DNA from: Nostoc sp. LEGE 06077 | GTDB lineage: Bacteria; Cyanobacteriota; Cyanobacteriia; Cyanobacteriales; Nostocaceae | NCBI RefSeq assembly: GCF_015207705.1 | Contig: NZ_JADEWI010000005.1 | Location: 62,001-126,000, forward strand | Reading direction: 5' to 3' | DNA length: 64,000 bases | Part shown: piece by piece, positions 46,722-56,042 of the stretch | Numbering within the stretch: the first letter of the stretch is position 1 | Layout of the letters: each line of letters starts with the position of its first letter | Made by a program: the position numbers and the translations under genes | Notes under the pieces: generated by a model | Databases searched by the model: none | Seen by the model: the letters and a program-made list of their open reading frames with translations, nothing else | What the model was told of the DNA's origin: nothing

Positions 46722-48542
46722 ATGGCAAAATTTCGAGATATTCTCACTTATTTTCGTCCTTACTGGAAACAGAGTGTTCTCAGTATTACCGCATCGAGCA
46801 TTTACGAAATCATTGATTTGGTTGTCCCCTATGCGATTGGTCAGATATTAAATGTTTTGTCTAGCCAACCCTTAGATAAACCTCTGCAAAGTGCGATCGC
46901 ATCTATCTCCGAAGCTACCAATTACCCAGTTGGTAAAACACTATCTTTAACGGTTTTGCTGGTTATAGTTTTTATTGTAACTGTCCTGCGATCGCCTACA
47001 CAACCGTGGTTAACGGTTTGGTTTCACTGGGATATTGCTCTAAGGTCGCGCCGAGATAAAAGTCAAACAGCCTTAGAAAAAATACTCTCTCTTCCCCTAG
47101 AATTTTATGATGTAAATAACCCCGGACGTATTGCTGGTAGAGTTGCTAGAGGTGTTTCTAACCATACTTGGACATATCCAGAAATTGCCGGACAGTTAAT
47201 TCCTAAACTGCTGCGTGTAATCGGAATTTTTGGATTTATTTTATTGATTGAATGGCGAATTGCTATTTTATATCTGATTTCCTTTGTTATTATCCTCGCC
47301 TTTAGTTTGAAAGAACTACGGCAAATAATTTGGCACGAAGGACGCTTGGATAAATACATGGAAAACACCGAAAGTCGGACTTCGGAAATCATCACCAACA
47401 TCAAAACTGTAAAAGCATTTGCGACAGAAGCTAGGGAATTAAAACGGCAACAACAACGTTTAAATCGTGAACTAACAGTAGTTGATTATCGTATCCACAA
47501 AAATTATACAAAACTAGTAGCTTGGCAAAAGACAGTCATTCAATTTTGTGTGTTTACGATTTTAGGTTTAACCTTAGCCGCTACGGTAAATGGGAGAATT
47601 TCCCTTGGTCATTTTGTCATGACCTTGACACTTTCGAGTATGGCTTATGCCGAATTAGAACCAATTAGCACCTTAGCAGAAGTTTTTGCGCGACGCTATT
47701 CTTCTATGTTGAGGTTTCATGAGTTTTTGCAGGAGCCAACCGGCTCTGATATATCTAGTTTTTCAATCTCAGAAAATGACACAGAATCATCTTATAAATT
47801 TACTGGCAAAGTAGAATTTTCTCATGCCAGTTTTGGGTATCTTGCCAACCGACAAGTTTTGCAAGATATTAACTTACTGATTGAACCTTACCAAACAGTT
47901 GCCTTAGTAGGACGTTCTGGTTCTGGTAAATCAACTTTAGTCAAACTGCTATTGCGGTATTTTCAACCCCAAGATGGTCAAATTTTGATTGATGGTCAAG
48001 ATATTCGCAGCTTGGATGTAGGTAAGTATAGGCGCAGGTTGGCGATCGTTCACCAAGAGGTAGACGTTTTTAACGGCACAATTTTGGATAACCTCACCTA
48101 CGGAAGACCAAACGCCACCTTTGAAGAGGTACAAGAAGCCTGTCAGATTGCCAGAGTTGATGAGGTAGTACAGGTGTTACCCCAAGGCTATTACACTGTT
48201 GTCGGGGAACGTGGCGTAAGACTATCTGGCGGACAAAGACAGCGCCTCGGAATTGCTAGGGCGTTGTTAGTCAAACCAGACGTACTGATTTTTGATGAAG
48301 CTACCTCCAGCTTAGATTATGAGTCAGAACGTTCCATTCAATTGGCGATGCGATCGATTCAGGGAACTTGCACCACCATTGTGATTGCTCACCGTCTAAG
48401 TACAGTCCGCGAAGCTGACAAGATTGTCGTGTTAGAACAAGGCAAAATTGTCGAGGTTGGTAGCCATGAAGAACTGTTGCGCCACGAAGGTATTTATCAA
48501 CGCTTGCACTCTTTGCAAGAAACTGGCGAACTCTTGAGCTAA
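46722..48542 (+). CDS. ABC transporter, fused permease and ATPase (exporter)
   Basis: The 606-residue half-transporter has a six-helix transmembrane domain (about 15-320) and a nucleotide-binding domain (about 360-600). ATPase motifs: GRSGSGKST (Walker A), RLSGGQRQRLGIARAL (signature), VLIFDEATSSLD (Walker B) and IAHRLSTV (H-loop). It should form a homodimeric exporter. Substrate unknown. ATG start. Confidence 0.95.
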   Translation: MAKFRDILTYFRPYWKQSVLSITASSIYEIIDLVVPYAIGQILNVLSSQPLDKPLQSAIASISEATNYPVGKTLSLTVLLVIVFIVTVLRSPTQPWLTVWFHWDIALRSRRDKSQTALEKILSLPLEFYDVNNPGRIAGRVARGVSNHTWTYPEIAGQLIPKLLRVIGIFGFILLIEWRIAILYLISFVIILAFSLKELRQIIWHEGRLDKYMENTESRTSEIITNIKTVKAFATEARELKRQQQRLNRELTVVDYRIHKNYTKLVAWQKTVIQFCVFTILGLTLAATVNGRISLGHFVMTLTLSSMAYAELEPISTLAEVFARRYSSMLRFHEFLQEPTGSDISSFSISENDTESSYKFTGKVEFSHASFGYLANRQVLQDINLLIEPYQTVALVGRSGSGKSTLVKLLLRYFQPQDGQILIDGQDIRSLDVGKYRRRLAIVHQEVDVFNGTILDNLTYGRPNATFEEVQEACQIARVDEVVQVLPQGYYTVVGERGVRLSGGQRQRLGIARALLVKPDVLIFDEATSSLDYESERSIQLAMRSIQGTCTTIVIAHRLSTVREADKIVVLEQGKIVEVGSHEELLRHEGIYQRLHSLQETGELLS

Positions 48543-48622
48543 GAAATACAGGGGTGTAAGGGTTTATGGGTAGATTATGGGTTGATTCACAAGTGTAGGG
48601 TTTTTGACCAAGAAATGATTCA

Positions 48623-48688
48623 GAACTCTAAAAACCACAAGAGAATAATTGTTCTATCCATCCGTACACCCTTATACCTCTACCCCCA
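48623..48688 (+). repeat. dispersed repeat family A, copy 2
   Basis: GAACTCTAAAAACCAC is followed by GAGAATAATTGTTCTATCCATC and heptad-like TACACCC/TACCCCC runs. The element at 55945-56000 is a clear inverted relative. Confidence 0.65.
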
Positions 48689-48782
48689 TGTTTCTTGAAA
48701 GTCTAAGAACTTACTAAAATTTTTCCAACTCCCCTTGCAATTTCTAAAATCTGCTGCTAAGATTGTGAATCGTGGGACATAA

Positions 48783-48865
48783 GGGTCGGTGTCCGAGTGG
48801 TTAATGGAGACGGACTGTAAATCCGTTGGTTTACGCCTACGCTGGTTCAAATCCAGCCCGGCCCA
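48783..48865 (+). tRNA. tRNA-Tyr (GTA)
   Basis: The acceptor GGGTCGG pairs with CCGGCCC. The anticodon loop CTGTAAA holds GTA, the long variable arm suits a class II tRNA, and the T loop is GGTTCAAATCC. The CCA is not encoded (discriminator A then CC). Confidence 0.96.
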
Positions 48866-48924
48866 CCTGAAATTTTAGATTTTGAGTTTATTGAAATTCA
48901 AAATCTAGAATTTGATCAAGTTTC

Positions 48925-48996
48925 GCCCGTGTGGCTCAGTGGTAGAGCACACCCTTGGTAAGGGTGAGGTCACGAGTTCAATCCTCGTCACGGGCT
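48925..48996 (+). tRNA. tRNA-Thr (GGT)
   Basis: The acceptor GCCCGTG pairs with CACGGGC. The D-arm is GGCTCAGTGGTAGAGC, the anticodon loop TTGGTAA and the T loop GAGTTCAATCCTC. 72 nt; CCA not encoded. Confidence 0.96.
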
Positions 48997-49485
48997 TTTT
49001 AAATTAAGCTATCTAAAAGCTAATAGCTGTATATTACTAATAATTTGTCAGTGTTAACAAATTATTGCCATTTTTCAGCAATTTGCATAAGTCATCTGTA
49101 CTCTATCATTATCAGCCTACGAATCTTAATTGCAGAGAAGTTGAATAGTAGTATCACTTATAAACTTGATTTTTCGTCTCATAGCGTAAGTCCTAAATAT
49201 ATAGCACTAGAATTTTGAAATGATACAAATTGGATAACTTGCCCTTCGGTTTCTTGTATAGTATATTCGTACTATCTAGATAGATGAGGAGGTTCAAGCA
49301 ATACGTCGAAACCCTAGACAAAATCAGGTTTACGCTAACTTTCAAGATAATCTGACAATCTTTACAAATAGATTAAAACTCTTATCCGATTAAGATTTAA
49401 AATTAATAATATCAGCGATTCACCCCAAGGCTGAATTTAGCCGTAGTATAATGCAGAATCCGCTACATTCAACTTGGGGGGAGCT
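48997..49485. other. intergenic region between tRNA-Thr and HigB
   Basis: It contains dispersed-repeat copy 2 (49166-49195) and the promoter of the toxin-antitoxin operon. No integrase, attachment-site duplication of the tRNA end, or ORF was found. Confidence 0.45.
49166..49195 (+). repeat. 30-bp dispersed repeat, copy 2
   Basis: TTGATTTTTCGTCTCATAGC followed by GTAAGTCCTA; the best preserved plus-strand copy of this family. Confidence 0.7.
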
Positions 49486-49785
49486 TTGCGTTTTTATTTC
49501 AAGAAAAAGAAACTCGAAGCACTTTACACAGAAGAAAAAGATGCTCATAAATACCCAGGTGTGGTTGATGACTTTTTTGAAGTCATAGCGATTATTGATG
49601 CTGCTGTAGATGAGCGAGATTTATATGCTCTAAAAGGCTTGAGATTTGAGAAACTCAAAGGGAAACGAGGAAAACAAGGACAACGTTCCTTACGTTTAAA
49701 TGATCAGTGGCGTTTAATCGTGACAGTGGATGAGGATGAACAGGGACATTTCCTCACAATAATCGATATCGAAGATTACCACTAA
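49486..49785 (+). CDS. higB: HigB-type RelE-superfamily toxin
   Basis: The protein has 99 residues from TTG 49486, with GGGGGGAG immediately upstream (49475-49482); the frame can extend to TTG 49474. The HigB/RelE pattern is clear: IAIIDAAVDERDLYALKGLRFEKLKG, then QRSLRLNDQWRLIVTVDEDE and the ending IIDIEDYH. Family members cleave mRNA on the ribosome. The antitoxin gene begins 25 bases downstream. Confidence 0.9.
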   Translation: MRFYFKKKKLEALYTEEKDAHKYPGVVDDFFEVIAIIDAAVDERDLYALKGLRFEKLKGKRGKQGQRSLRLNDQWRLIVTVDEDEQGHFLTIIDIEDYH

Positions 49786-49810
49786 TCAGAGCAGCAGGGG
49801 AGACAGCAGT

Positions 49811-50893
49811 ATGAGTCAGAAGCTAACACCAGCAAGAGTACCAACACCAGGAAAAATTTTAAGTAGAGAACTAGAAGCGCGTGGCTGGACACAGAAAGAT
49901 TTAGCCGAAATTATGGGTCGTCCAGTTCAAACCATTAACGAAATTATCCGGGGAACTAAGCAAATTACCCCAGAAACAGCTATCGAACTCTCTCAAGCCT
50001 TGGGAACTTCCCCTGAGTTCTGGACAAACCTAGAAGCAAAATATCGTCTTCACCTAGCGGGAAAAGAAAACAAGGAGCAAGATATAACTCGTAAAAGTCG
50101 ATTATATACAATAGCTCCTATCTCCGAACTAATCAAAAATAGATGGATTCAAGCAACAGATTCCATTGATGAATTAGAACAACAAGTCTGTAATTATCTT
50201 GGAATCTCTTCCTTAAATGAAACACCGCAGTTAGCAGTTAACTTTCGTTGCTCTGAGCATAGAGAACCAGAGGAAACATCTTGGATAGCTTGGGTAAAAC
50301 GAGTTGAGTATCTAGCCCAGCAACAAACAGTTGCTAATTTCGACCGTGAGCAACTAGAAACTGCTATACCTGAAATCCTTGCTTGTGCTGAACAAGTAGA
50401 AACTATTGTGCGGATTCCCAAATTGTTAGCGGATTTAGGCATACATTTTGTCATCGTACCTCACCTCAAAAAAACCTATCTCGATGGCGCAGCCTATTAC
50501 TTGAACGATAAACCAATTATTGCTTTGACATTGAGATATGACCGTATTGATTCATTTTGGTTTACTCTTATGCACGAGTTAGCACATATTGTATTAGGGC
50601 ATCAAGGAATTTATTTAGATAACTTAGATGCTTTAGAAAACAATGATCAAGAGAAAGAAGCCAATCAAAAAGCTGCCAACTGGTTGATAGAACCTCAAGC
50701 CTTTACGGTTTTTGTTTCGGGGGTGAAAAAATACTTCTCTCGTCAAGCAATTGAAGAATTTGCTTATACTCATCATAGACATCCAGGTATTATTCTTGGC
50801 CGTTTGCACCATGACAAATTAGTTGAGTATAAAAACTTGAAAGCCTTACTTGTGAAAGTCAGCCCTATATTGGAAGATTACATTGATAACTAG
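49811..50893 (+). CDS. higA: HigA antitoxin fused to an ImmA/IrrE-type metallopeptidase
   Basis: The 360-residue protein has an XRE helix-turn-helix (about 20-75, GWTQKDLAEIMGRPVQTINEI) typical of HigA. A long linker and a C-terminal ImmA/IrrE zinc-peptidase-like domain follow, with LMHELAHIVLGHQ (HEXXH, about residues 256-260) and a downstream NDQEKEANQKAANWLI helix. HigA represses the operon and neutralises HigB; the peptidase suggests regulated cleavage of a regulator. ATG start with a good ribosome site region (GGGGAGACAGCAGT). Confidence 0.92.
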   Translation: MSQKLTPARVPTPGKILSRELEARGWTQKDLAEIMGRPVQTINEIIRGTKQITPETAIELSQALGTSPEFWTNLEAKYRLHLAGKENKEQDITRKSRLYTIAPISELIKNRWIQATDSIDELEQQVCNYLGISSLNETPQLAVNFRCSEHREPEETSWIAWVKRVEYLAQQQTVANFDREQLETAIPEILACAEQVETIVRIPKLLADLGIHFVIVPHLKKTYLDGAAYYLNDKPIIALTLRYDRIDSFWFTLMHELAHIVLGHQGIYLDNLDALENNDQEKEANQKAANWLIEPQAFTVFVSGVKKYFSRQAIEEFAYTHHRHPGIILGRLHHDKLVEYKNLKALLVKVSPILEDYIDN

Positions 50894-50919
50894 GTTGACC
50901 TAGTAGGTGAACATAAATT

Positions 50920-51390
50920 ATGTTTGAATTTAAGCAAGGCAACCTATTAAAAGAGAAAACCGAAGCCCTAGTTAACACAGTTAATTGTGTTGGTGTAATG
51001 GGTAAAGGGATTGCCTTGCAATTTAAGCAAGCTTATCCTGAAAATTTTCGTCAATATCAACAAGCCTGTCGCGCTAGTAAAGTGCAGCCTGGAAAGATGT
51101 TCACTGTAGCAACAGGTAGCTTATTCAACCCCAGATATATCATCAACTTCCCCACAAAACGCCATTGGAGAAATAATTCAAAGATAGAAGATATTCAAAG
51201 TGGACTGGTGGCTTTAGTGCAGCAAGTACAGGAATTGGGTATTACATCAATTGCAATGCCAGCATTAGGATGTGGTAATGGTGGCTTGAATTGGGCTGAT
51301 GTTAAGCCACTGATAGAATCAGCTTTCGCCCAAGTACCAGATGTACAGGTAATTATTTTTGAGTCGTTACCCCAAAATAGTACACGATAG
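50920..51390 (+). CDS. DarG-like macro-domain protein
   Basis: The 156-residue macro domain has ALVNTVNCVGVMGKGIALQF (ADP-ribose-binding loops), NPRYIINFPTKRHWR and AMPALGCGNGGLNWADV. It closely resembles the macro domain of DarG, the antitoxin that removes ADP-ribose from DNA. No DarT toxin is encoded nearby and the DarG C-terminal extension is missing. It follows higA by 27 bases, so it is probably co-transcribed. ATG start. Confidence 0.9.
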   Translation: MFEFKQGNLLKEKTEALVNTVNCVGVMGKGIALQFKQAYPENFRQYQQACRASKVQPGKMFTVATGSLFNPRYIINFPTKRHWRNNSKIEDIQSGLVALVQQVQELGITSIAMPALGCGNGGLNWADVKPLIESAFAQVPDVQVIIFESLPQNSTR

Positions 51391-51456
51391 TGAGCAGGCG
51401 ATCGCCTTGGTGCATGAATAAAGCGATCGCAAGCGTAAACATAGAGCAAATTTGTA

Positions 51457-52125
51457 TTACTTCACTTCTGCCTCAAACACACCTATCGGACAAGCAACGT
51501 TTGTCCCGCCTAAACCACAATAGCCATTAGGGTTTTTGGCTAAGTACTGCTGATGATAAGCTTCAGCGTAGTAAAATACCGGCGCATCTAATATTTCTGT
51601 CGTGATTTCGCCATAACGCGCCTTAGTCAGTTCTTGTTGATAAGCTTCACGGGATGCTTCAGCTTGCTGTTTTTGGCTTTCAGAATAGACATAAATCCCC
51701 GAACGGTATTGTGTACCTGCGTCGTTACCTTGGCGCATTCCTTGGGTGGGGTTGTGGCTTTCCCAAAAGACTTTGAGTATTTGCGCGTAACTAATAACTT
51801 GAGGGTCAAATACAACTAAGACCACTTCATTATGACCAGTCATACCTGTACATACTTCTTCGTAGGTAGGATTGGGTGTAATTCCCGCTGCATAACCGGC
51901 AGCAGTGGTATAAACTCCTGGAAGTTGCCAAAATTTACGTTCTGCACCCCAAAAACAGCCCAGTCCAAACACAGCTTGTTCCATACCTGCGGGAAAAGGT
52001 GGTTTTAGAGGATTGTTATTTACATAGTGATGTGCAGGTACTGGCATTTCCTTTGCTCGTCCTGGCAAAGCTTCTTCAGGAGTAGGGAGAGCCAGCTTTT
52101 TTTTACCGAATCCAAACAGTACCAT
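51457..52125 (-). CDS. msrA: peptide-methionine (S)-S-oxide reductase
   Basis: This 222-residue MsrA repairs oxidised methionine. The catalytic site is [14 protein letters not shown] (Cys near 57). Other family marks are [25 protein letters not shown] (here [17 protein letters not shown]) and YCGLGG near the end. The extra N-terminus (about 1-50) is common in cyanobacterial members. ATG start. Confidence 0.95.
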   Translation of the reverse strand: MVLFGFGKKKLALPTPEEALPGRAKEMPVPAHHYVNNNPLKPPFPAGMEQAVFGLGCFWGAERKFWQLPGVYTTAAGYAAGITPNPTYEEVCTGMTGHNEVVLVVFDPQVISYAQILKVFWESHNPTQGMRQGNDAGTQYRSGIYVYSESQKQQAEASREAYQQELTKARYGEITTEILDAPVFYYAEAYHQQYLAKNPNGYCGLGGTNVACPIGVFEAEVK

Positions 52126-52265
52126 AGGTTCTAACTCTAAGGTTTGATATACATTTTGAGTGTAGTTAATATTCTAACGATTCTGGTGATCGCTACGGAT
52201 ATTCAGCAAAACCCTGCGATCGCACTTTAACTAGAAGCTAATATTTTGAGAGTTAAACAAGCTTA

Positions 52266-54503
52266 TCAAGCTACTTTGGAAATGACAGATACACAAGTAT
52301 GCACTAAGGGTAATAAAGGCCCTAATTGTTCTTGTCCGTTGACGGCTAAATCGCTGTGACACAAATAAACTTTCTCAGATACACGCGAAAGTAAATCTGC
52401 CAAAATTCTGCGTAATCTTTCTTGTTCTGTGTTTTTTTCATCTTCGGCTGTCCAAGGTTGCCCTAATCTATCTTGTAAGAATAACGGCGCACCAAATAAC
52501 GTCGCTGCACCACCTTTTGCCCATAATGGTGAACCTGCATCCAGCCAAAAATGCCAACGATGCGATCGCCTGCTCGAACGATATTGGAAAATGGTTGCTA
52601 AGGTGACGGCTTTTTTCGACAAGCCAATGGGGCGTAAAGGGTAAGGATTGGCAGTAATCGTACCACGTCGCAACAGTTGAATAAATTCAGCTAAGGGAGT
52701 GCTGAGTGAGGAGTGCTGAGTAGAAGATTCGATTCCTCCTACCTCCTGCCTCCTGCCCCCTGCCCCCTCCCTCAACCTAGTATCAATTTCCCAATAATGT
52801 TGGGCCGTTTCTAGAAGTTCCCGCAGGGCGGCCATTTGGTCGTAGGGGGGGTTAGTGTCTTTACACAAAAAGTCTTGAATTGCTAGATATAACAGAGAAA
52901 TCGGGCTAGGAATTAAACGTTGTTCTTGTTGCGATCGCTGTTTTTCAATCCACTGTAATATCTGAGTATAAGCTGTGGTTGCGGCATAGCCAATTCTATC
53001 CCAGCGTTCAAACGATGTGACAGGTAATAAGTTAGGTCTGTCGGGATGAGGTACAAAGCAATAATCAGCGATTAAACCAGCACGCACTGGGTCGATGTGA
53101 GTGCTGAGTGCTGTTAGCGGTAGCGGGGCGTTTAGCCCGTGCTGAGTATTTAATACTTCTTCTGCCTCCTGCCTCCTACTCAACACTACCAACATCTCAG
53201 CCACTGCATCTCGGTCTACTAAGCGTCCTAAACCGGGATAAACTAGTGCCAGCATGGTTAACAATGCCCGAATCATTGGTGAACTAATTAAGGGGCGTTG
53301 GTCGTTGAGTGATTCAACGGGGATGTTTTGCTTGGTGAGAATTTCGGTGATGGTGTAACGAGCGATCGCATCTAAACCGGGTGCTATGATAGCAATCTCT
53401 TCTGGTTGTATTTGCCCTGATTTGATAGCTTTGCCAATAACCTCGGCTGTGGTTCGCAGTAGTTCAGCGCGGGAAGTCGTCTGAATTGACTGTACTGTTG
53501 CGGGTAACTCTAACATCACCATTGGCTGTGTAATAAATTCTACCATTGGTGTAGCTAGTTGCTCTGCCAAGGATTCTTGGGCAGGTGCAAACAAAGTTTC
53601 TAAGCGACAATACTTTGATAAACCTTCCAAATAGTTAGGATCTGCGCCTAATCCCCAGCGCACGGCTCCATCAGGATTGTAAGTAAAAGCGCCAACAGCA
53701 CCATGTTCTAAAAGTGTTTCACATAACTGACGGGCTACACCTGGATAATCATCAACATCGTCAGCTAGTATCGCTTGATACCTTTGGGTCAGACGTTCTT
53801 GGTAATGGCGATCGCTTAACAAATGCTGAGAGTAGAGTTCAGTTATAATTCCATAAGTGAGTAAGCCTCGCTCTAAACACCAGTTACGCCAATCTAGTAG
53901 CAAAGATGCCAGAAATTCCGGCTCTAGATTTATGCCATCTTCCTCTAAACCTTTTTGCAAAACCTCGGCTATTCCTTCACAGGGTGTGCCACTATAAGCA
54001 GCTAGTTGCAATAAGTCTAAAATCCGTCGCACTAAACGATACTCATTTACTCCCGCACGACGCAAGATTTCTGCATCTAATTGCTCACGCCAGAGTTTTG
54101 TGGCTAATTCCTGTTCAGTTTCTGGGCGTAATCTTACCGGAAATTGTGCCTTGAGATGCAACAACTCAATCAGTAAAGGCCAAAATAAAATAACTTCATC
54201 CTGCAAAAAACCTAATGGAGTTTTAGCCCGAATAGGGTATTTTCCTAAAGTTTTTGTAACAATTTTGTCAGATAATTCTCGACGATTATCATCATTGGCA
54301 GCTAAGACCAAAACTCCCGGTTCTGTTTGCTTTAAAACTAAGGGTTTGGAGATGGAATTGTCTGATTTTTTTCTGGCTTTTTTAGTATAAAATAATTCAA
54401 AGTTATGATTTTCTATTTGCAGCCAACGACAAAAATGATCTACTAAACGAGTTGTCTTCCCACTGCGGCTATTGCCGACAATCCAAACAGAATGCGAAGT
54501 CAC
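52266..54503 (-). CDS. UvrD/AddB-type helicase-like protein with repeat inserts
   Basis: The 745-residue P-loop protein has Walker A GNSRSGKTTRLV at 10-21, DDVDDYPG near 250 (Walker B-like) and EEIAIIAPG, LNDQRPLISSPMIRALL as in superfamily I AddB/UvrD relatives. GTG start. Two stretches look like inserted repeats translated in frame: NTQHGLNAPLPLTALST (about residues 456-472, from the 41-bp repeat at 53107-53147) and REGAGGRRQEVGGIESSTQH (about 577-596, heptad repeats at 52697-52775). The domain is otherwise continuous. A repair or recombination role is inferred. Confidence 0.8.
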   Translation of the reverse strand: MTSHSVWIVGNSRSGKTTRLVDHFCRWLQIENHNFELFYTKKARKKSDNSISKPLVLKQTEPGVLVLAANDDNRRELSDKIVTKTLGKYPIRAKTPLGFLQDEVILFWPLLIELLHLKAQFPVRLRPETEQELATKLWREQLDAEILRRAGVNEYRLVRRILDLLQLAAYSGTPCEGIAEVLQKGLEEDGINLEPEFLASLLLDWRNWCLERGLLTYGIITELYSQHLLSDRHYQERLTQRYQAILADDVDDYPGVARQLCETLLEHGAVGAFTYNPDGAVRWGLGADPNYLEGLSKYCRLETLFAPAQESLAEQLATPMVEFITQPMVMLELPATVQSIQTTSRAELLRTTAEVIGKAIKSGQIQPEEIAIIAPGLDAIARYTITEILTKQNIPVESLNDQRPLISSPMIRALLTMLALVYPGLGRLVDRDAVAEMLVVLSRRQEAEEVLNTQHGLNAPLPLTALSTHIDPVRAGLIADYCFVPHPDRPNLLPVTSFERWDRIGYAATTAYTQILQWIEKQRSQQEQRLIPSPISLLYLAIQDFLCKDTNPPYDQMAALRELLETAQHYWEIDTRLREGAGGRRQEVGGIESSTQHSSLSTPLAEFIQLLRRGTITANPYPLRPIGLSKKAVTLATIFQYRSSRRSHRWHFWLDAGSPLWAKGGAATLFGAPLFLQDRLGQPWTAEDEKNTEQERLRRILADLLSRVSEKVYLCHSDLAVNGQEQLGPLLPLVHTCVSVISKVA
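52697..52775. repeat. heptad short tandem repeats inside coding sequence
   Basis: A CTCCTGC/CCCCTGC tract (about 52735-52772) with flanking GTGCTGAGT motifs lies in frame in the helicase-like gene. Related tracts are at about 70-112 and 53160-53180. Confidence 0.7.
53107..53147 (-). repeat. 41-bp dispersed repeat, copy 2
   Basis: Exact inverted copy of 2442-2482 inside the helicase-like gene, read through without a stop. Confidence 0.85.
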
Positions 54504-54591
54504 AAACTTTCTCCTTCTAGATTTGGTTAGTATATCTTGTGCGTTAACTTAGGGTTAAGAATCACTAAAAAAGGCTGGATAATTGCCTGCA

Positions 54592-55920
54592 ATGAATAAT
54601 TTTGTTTTTACTCAAAAAATTTACTCTTACTTACTCTCTGCTTACCGTTGGTACTTATTAACGCCACAGCGTTCTCTTGATGAAGCTTATCAAGCAGCAT
54701 TACGCATTAAATCCATCGAAGATGAGCATTTCAACGGACAGAAGATAGACGCTGACTCAACCATCTACAGCAGCAGCATGATGGATTATTTTGAGTTAGA
54801 TCTAAAAAAACAATTAAAAATTGCCCGGATGCGTTTGACGGAATTCCGCGCCAGCCGTTGGTTTTCTAACGAATCTAATCAAAAAGCAGCACGAAAAACC
54901 GGGATAGAATATCCCACTGCTGACATAATTTTAGAAAAGTTAAGATTTATTGATGAAGTCATATCAAAATATACTGTACCTGATATTGAGATTAATTCTG
55001 CAATAGTTACCCAACCACAAATAGTCAAAGTTGATGAGGTTGCTATCCAAAAATCACCTGGATCATTACCTACGTCATCACCTAATAAAAATCTAGAACC
55101 AAAACTAAAATCACGCAGAAAAGCTGACACAACAGGTGTATTACCTCGCTCAATTTTAGGCACAATTAGTCGGTTACAAGTTGAATTAGACCCTAATTCT
55201 GAGGAAGATGTTGTTAAAAGCTTTCGTCAGGCGCAAAGAAGAACCATTATATCTATTAGATTTATATTATTACTAATTATTGTACCTCTTTTAGCACATC
55301 AACTATCAAAAACTTTGATTGTTGGGCCATTAATTAGCCATTTTAGACCAGATGAAACAGCCAATGTCTTCATCAATTTTGAAATGGAAGAAGAAGCGCT
55401 GGCAGAATTACAAAGATTTGAAGAAAGACTTAAATTTGAAAATTTAATTGGCATTACACCAACGCTGAATGCAGAAGCCATAGAAGATAAACTGAAAGAA
55501 AAAGCAGCAGAAATTGCTGAGGAATTTCGAGGTGAAAGTGCCAATGCGATTAAAAATGTTTTTGCAGATATTTTCTCGGTAGTTGCTTTTGTCTGGCTGC
55601 TGCTAGTTAGTAAACAATCTATTTCAGTACTCAAAGATTTCTTTGATAATATTGTTTATGGCTTAAGTGATAGTGCCAAGGCATTTATTATCATTTTGTT
55701 TACCGATGTGTTTGTCGGATTCCACTCTCCCCACGGTTGGGAAGTACTCTTAGAAGGTATATCTCGTCATTGGGGTTTACCAGCTAATCGAGATTTTATA
55801 TTTTTGTTTATTGCAACATTCCCAGTAATTTTAGATACGATTTTTAAATACTGGATATTCCGTTATCTCAACCGAATTTCACCTTCGGCTGTTGCAACTT
55901 ACCGCAATATGAATGAGTAG
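54592..55920 (+). CDS. pcxA: proton extrusion protein PcxA (CemA family)
   Basis: The 442-residue protein from ATG 54592 (a TTG at 54583 is an alternative) belongs to the PcxA/CemA family, needed for light-induced proton release and linked to inorganic carbon uptake. N-terminal soluble part (about 1-215), then transmembrane segments near 218-240, 315-340, 365-385 and 405-430. Typical marks are IRFILLLIIVPLLAHQLSK, GFHSPHGWEVLLEG and FIATFPVILDTIFKYWIFRYLNRISPSAVATYRNMNE (split). Inner-membrane or thylakoid location. Confidence 0.92.
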   Translation: MNNFVFTQKIYSYLLSAYRWYLLTPQRSLDEAYQAALRIKSIEDEHFNGQKIDADSTIYSSSMMDYFELDLKKQLKIARMRLTEFRASRWFSNESNQKAARKTGIEYPTADIILEKLRFIDEVISKYTVPDIEINSAIVTQPQIVKVDEVAIQKSPGSLPTSSPNKNLEPKLKSRRKADTTGVLPRSILGTISRLQVELDPNSEEDVVKSFRQAQRRTIISIRFILLLIIVPLLAHQLSKTLIVGPLISHFRPDETANVFINFEMEEEALAELQRFEERLKFENLIGITPTLNAEAIEDKLKEKAAEIAEEFRGESANAIKNVFADIFSVVAFVWLLLVSKQSISVLKDFFDNIVYGLSDSAKAFIIILFTDVFVGFHSPHGWEVLLEGISRHWGLPANRDFIFLFIATFPVILDTIFKYWIFRYLNRISPSAVATYRNMNE

Positions 55921-55944
55921 TTTTTTCCCTAGGGATATTAATTT

Positions 55945-56000
55945 GGGGTGTAGGGATTGATGGAACAACGATTCACTCGTGGTTTTTAGAGTCCTGACTC
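55945..56000 (-). repeat. dispersed repeat family A, copy 3
   Basis: On the minus strand: GACTCTAAAAACCACGAGTG, then AATCGTTGTTCCATCAATCC, then CTACACCCC. It matches copy 2 over most of its length and lies in the 3' flank of pcxA. Confidence 0.65.
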
Positions 56001-56042
56001 ATTGCTTTGTTCAAAACCTACACTATAAGGTGGATGTGATCA

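Noticed and set aside
48783-48996. tRNA genes as an integration site of a prophage or ICE
   Set aside because: No integrase gene and no repeated tRNA end were seen in the window.
50920-51390. DarTG toxin-antitoxin system
   Set aside because: The macro domain is DarG-like but no DarT ADP-ribosyltransferase gene is present and the C-terminal DarG region is missing.
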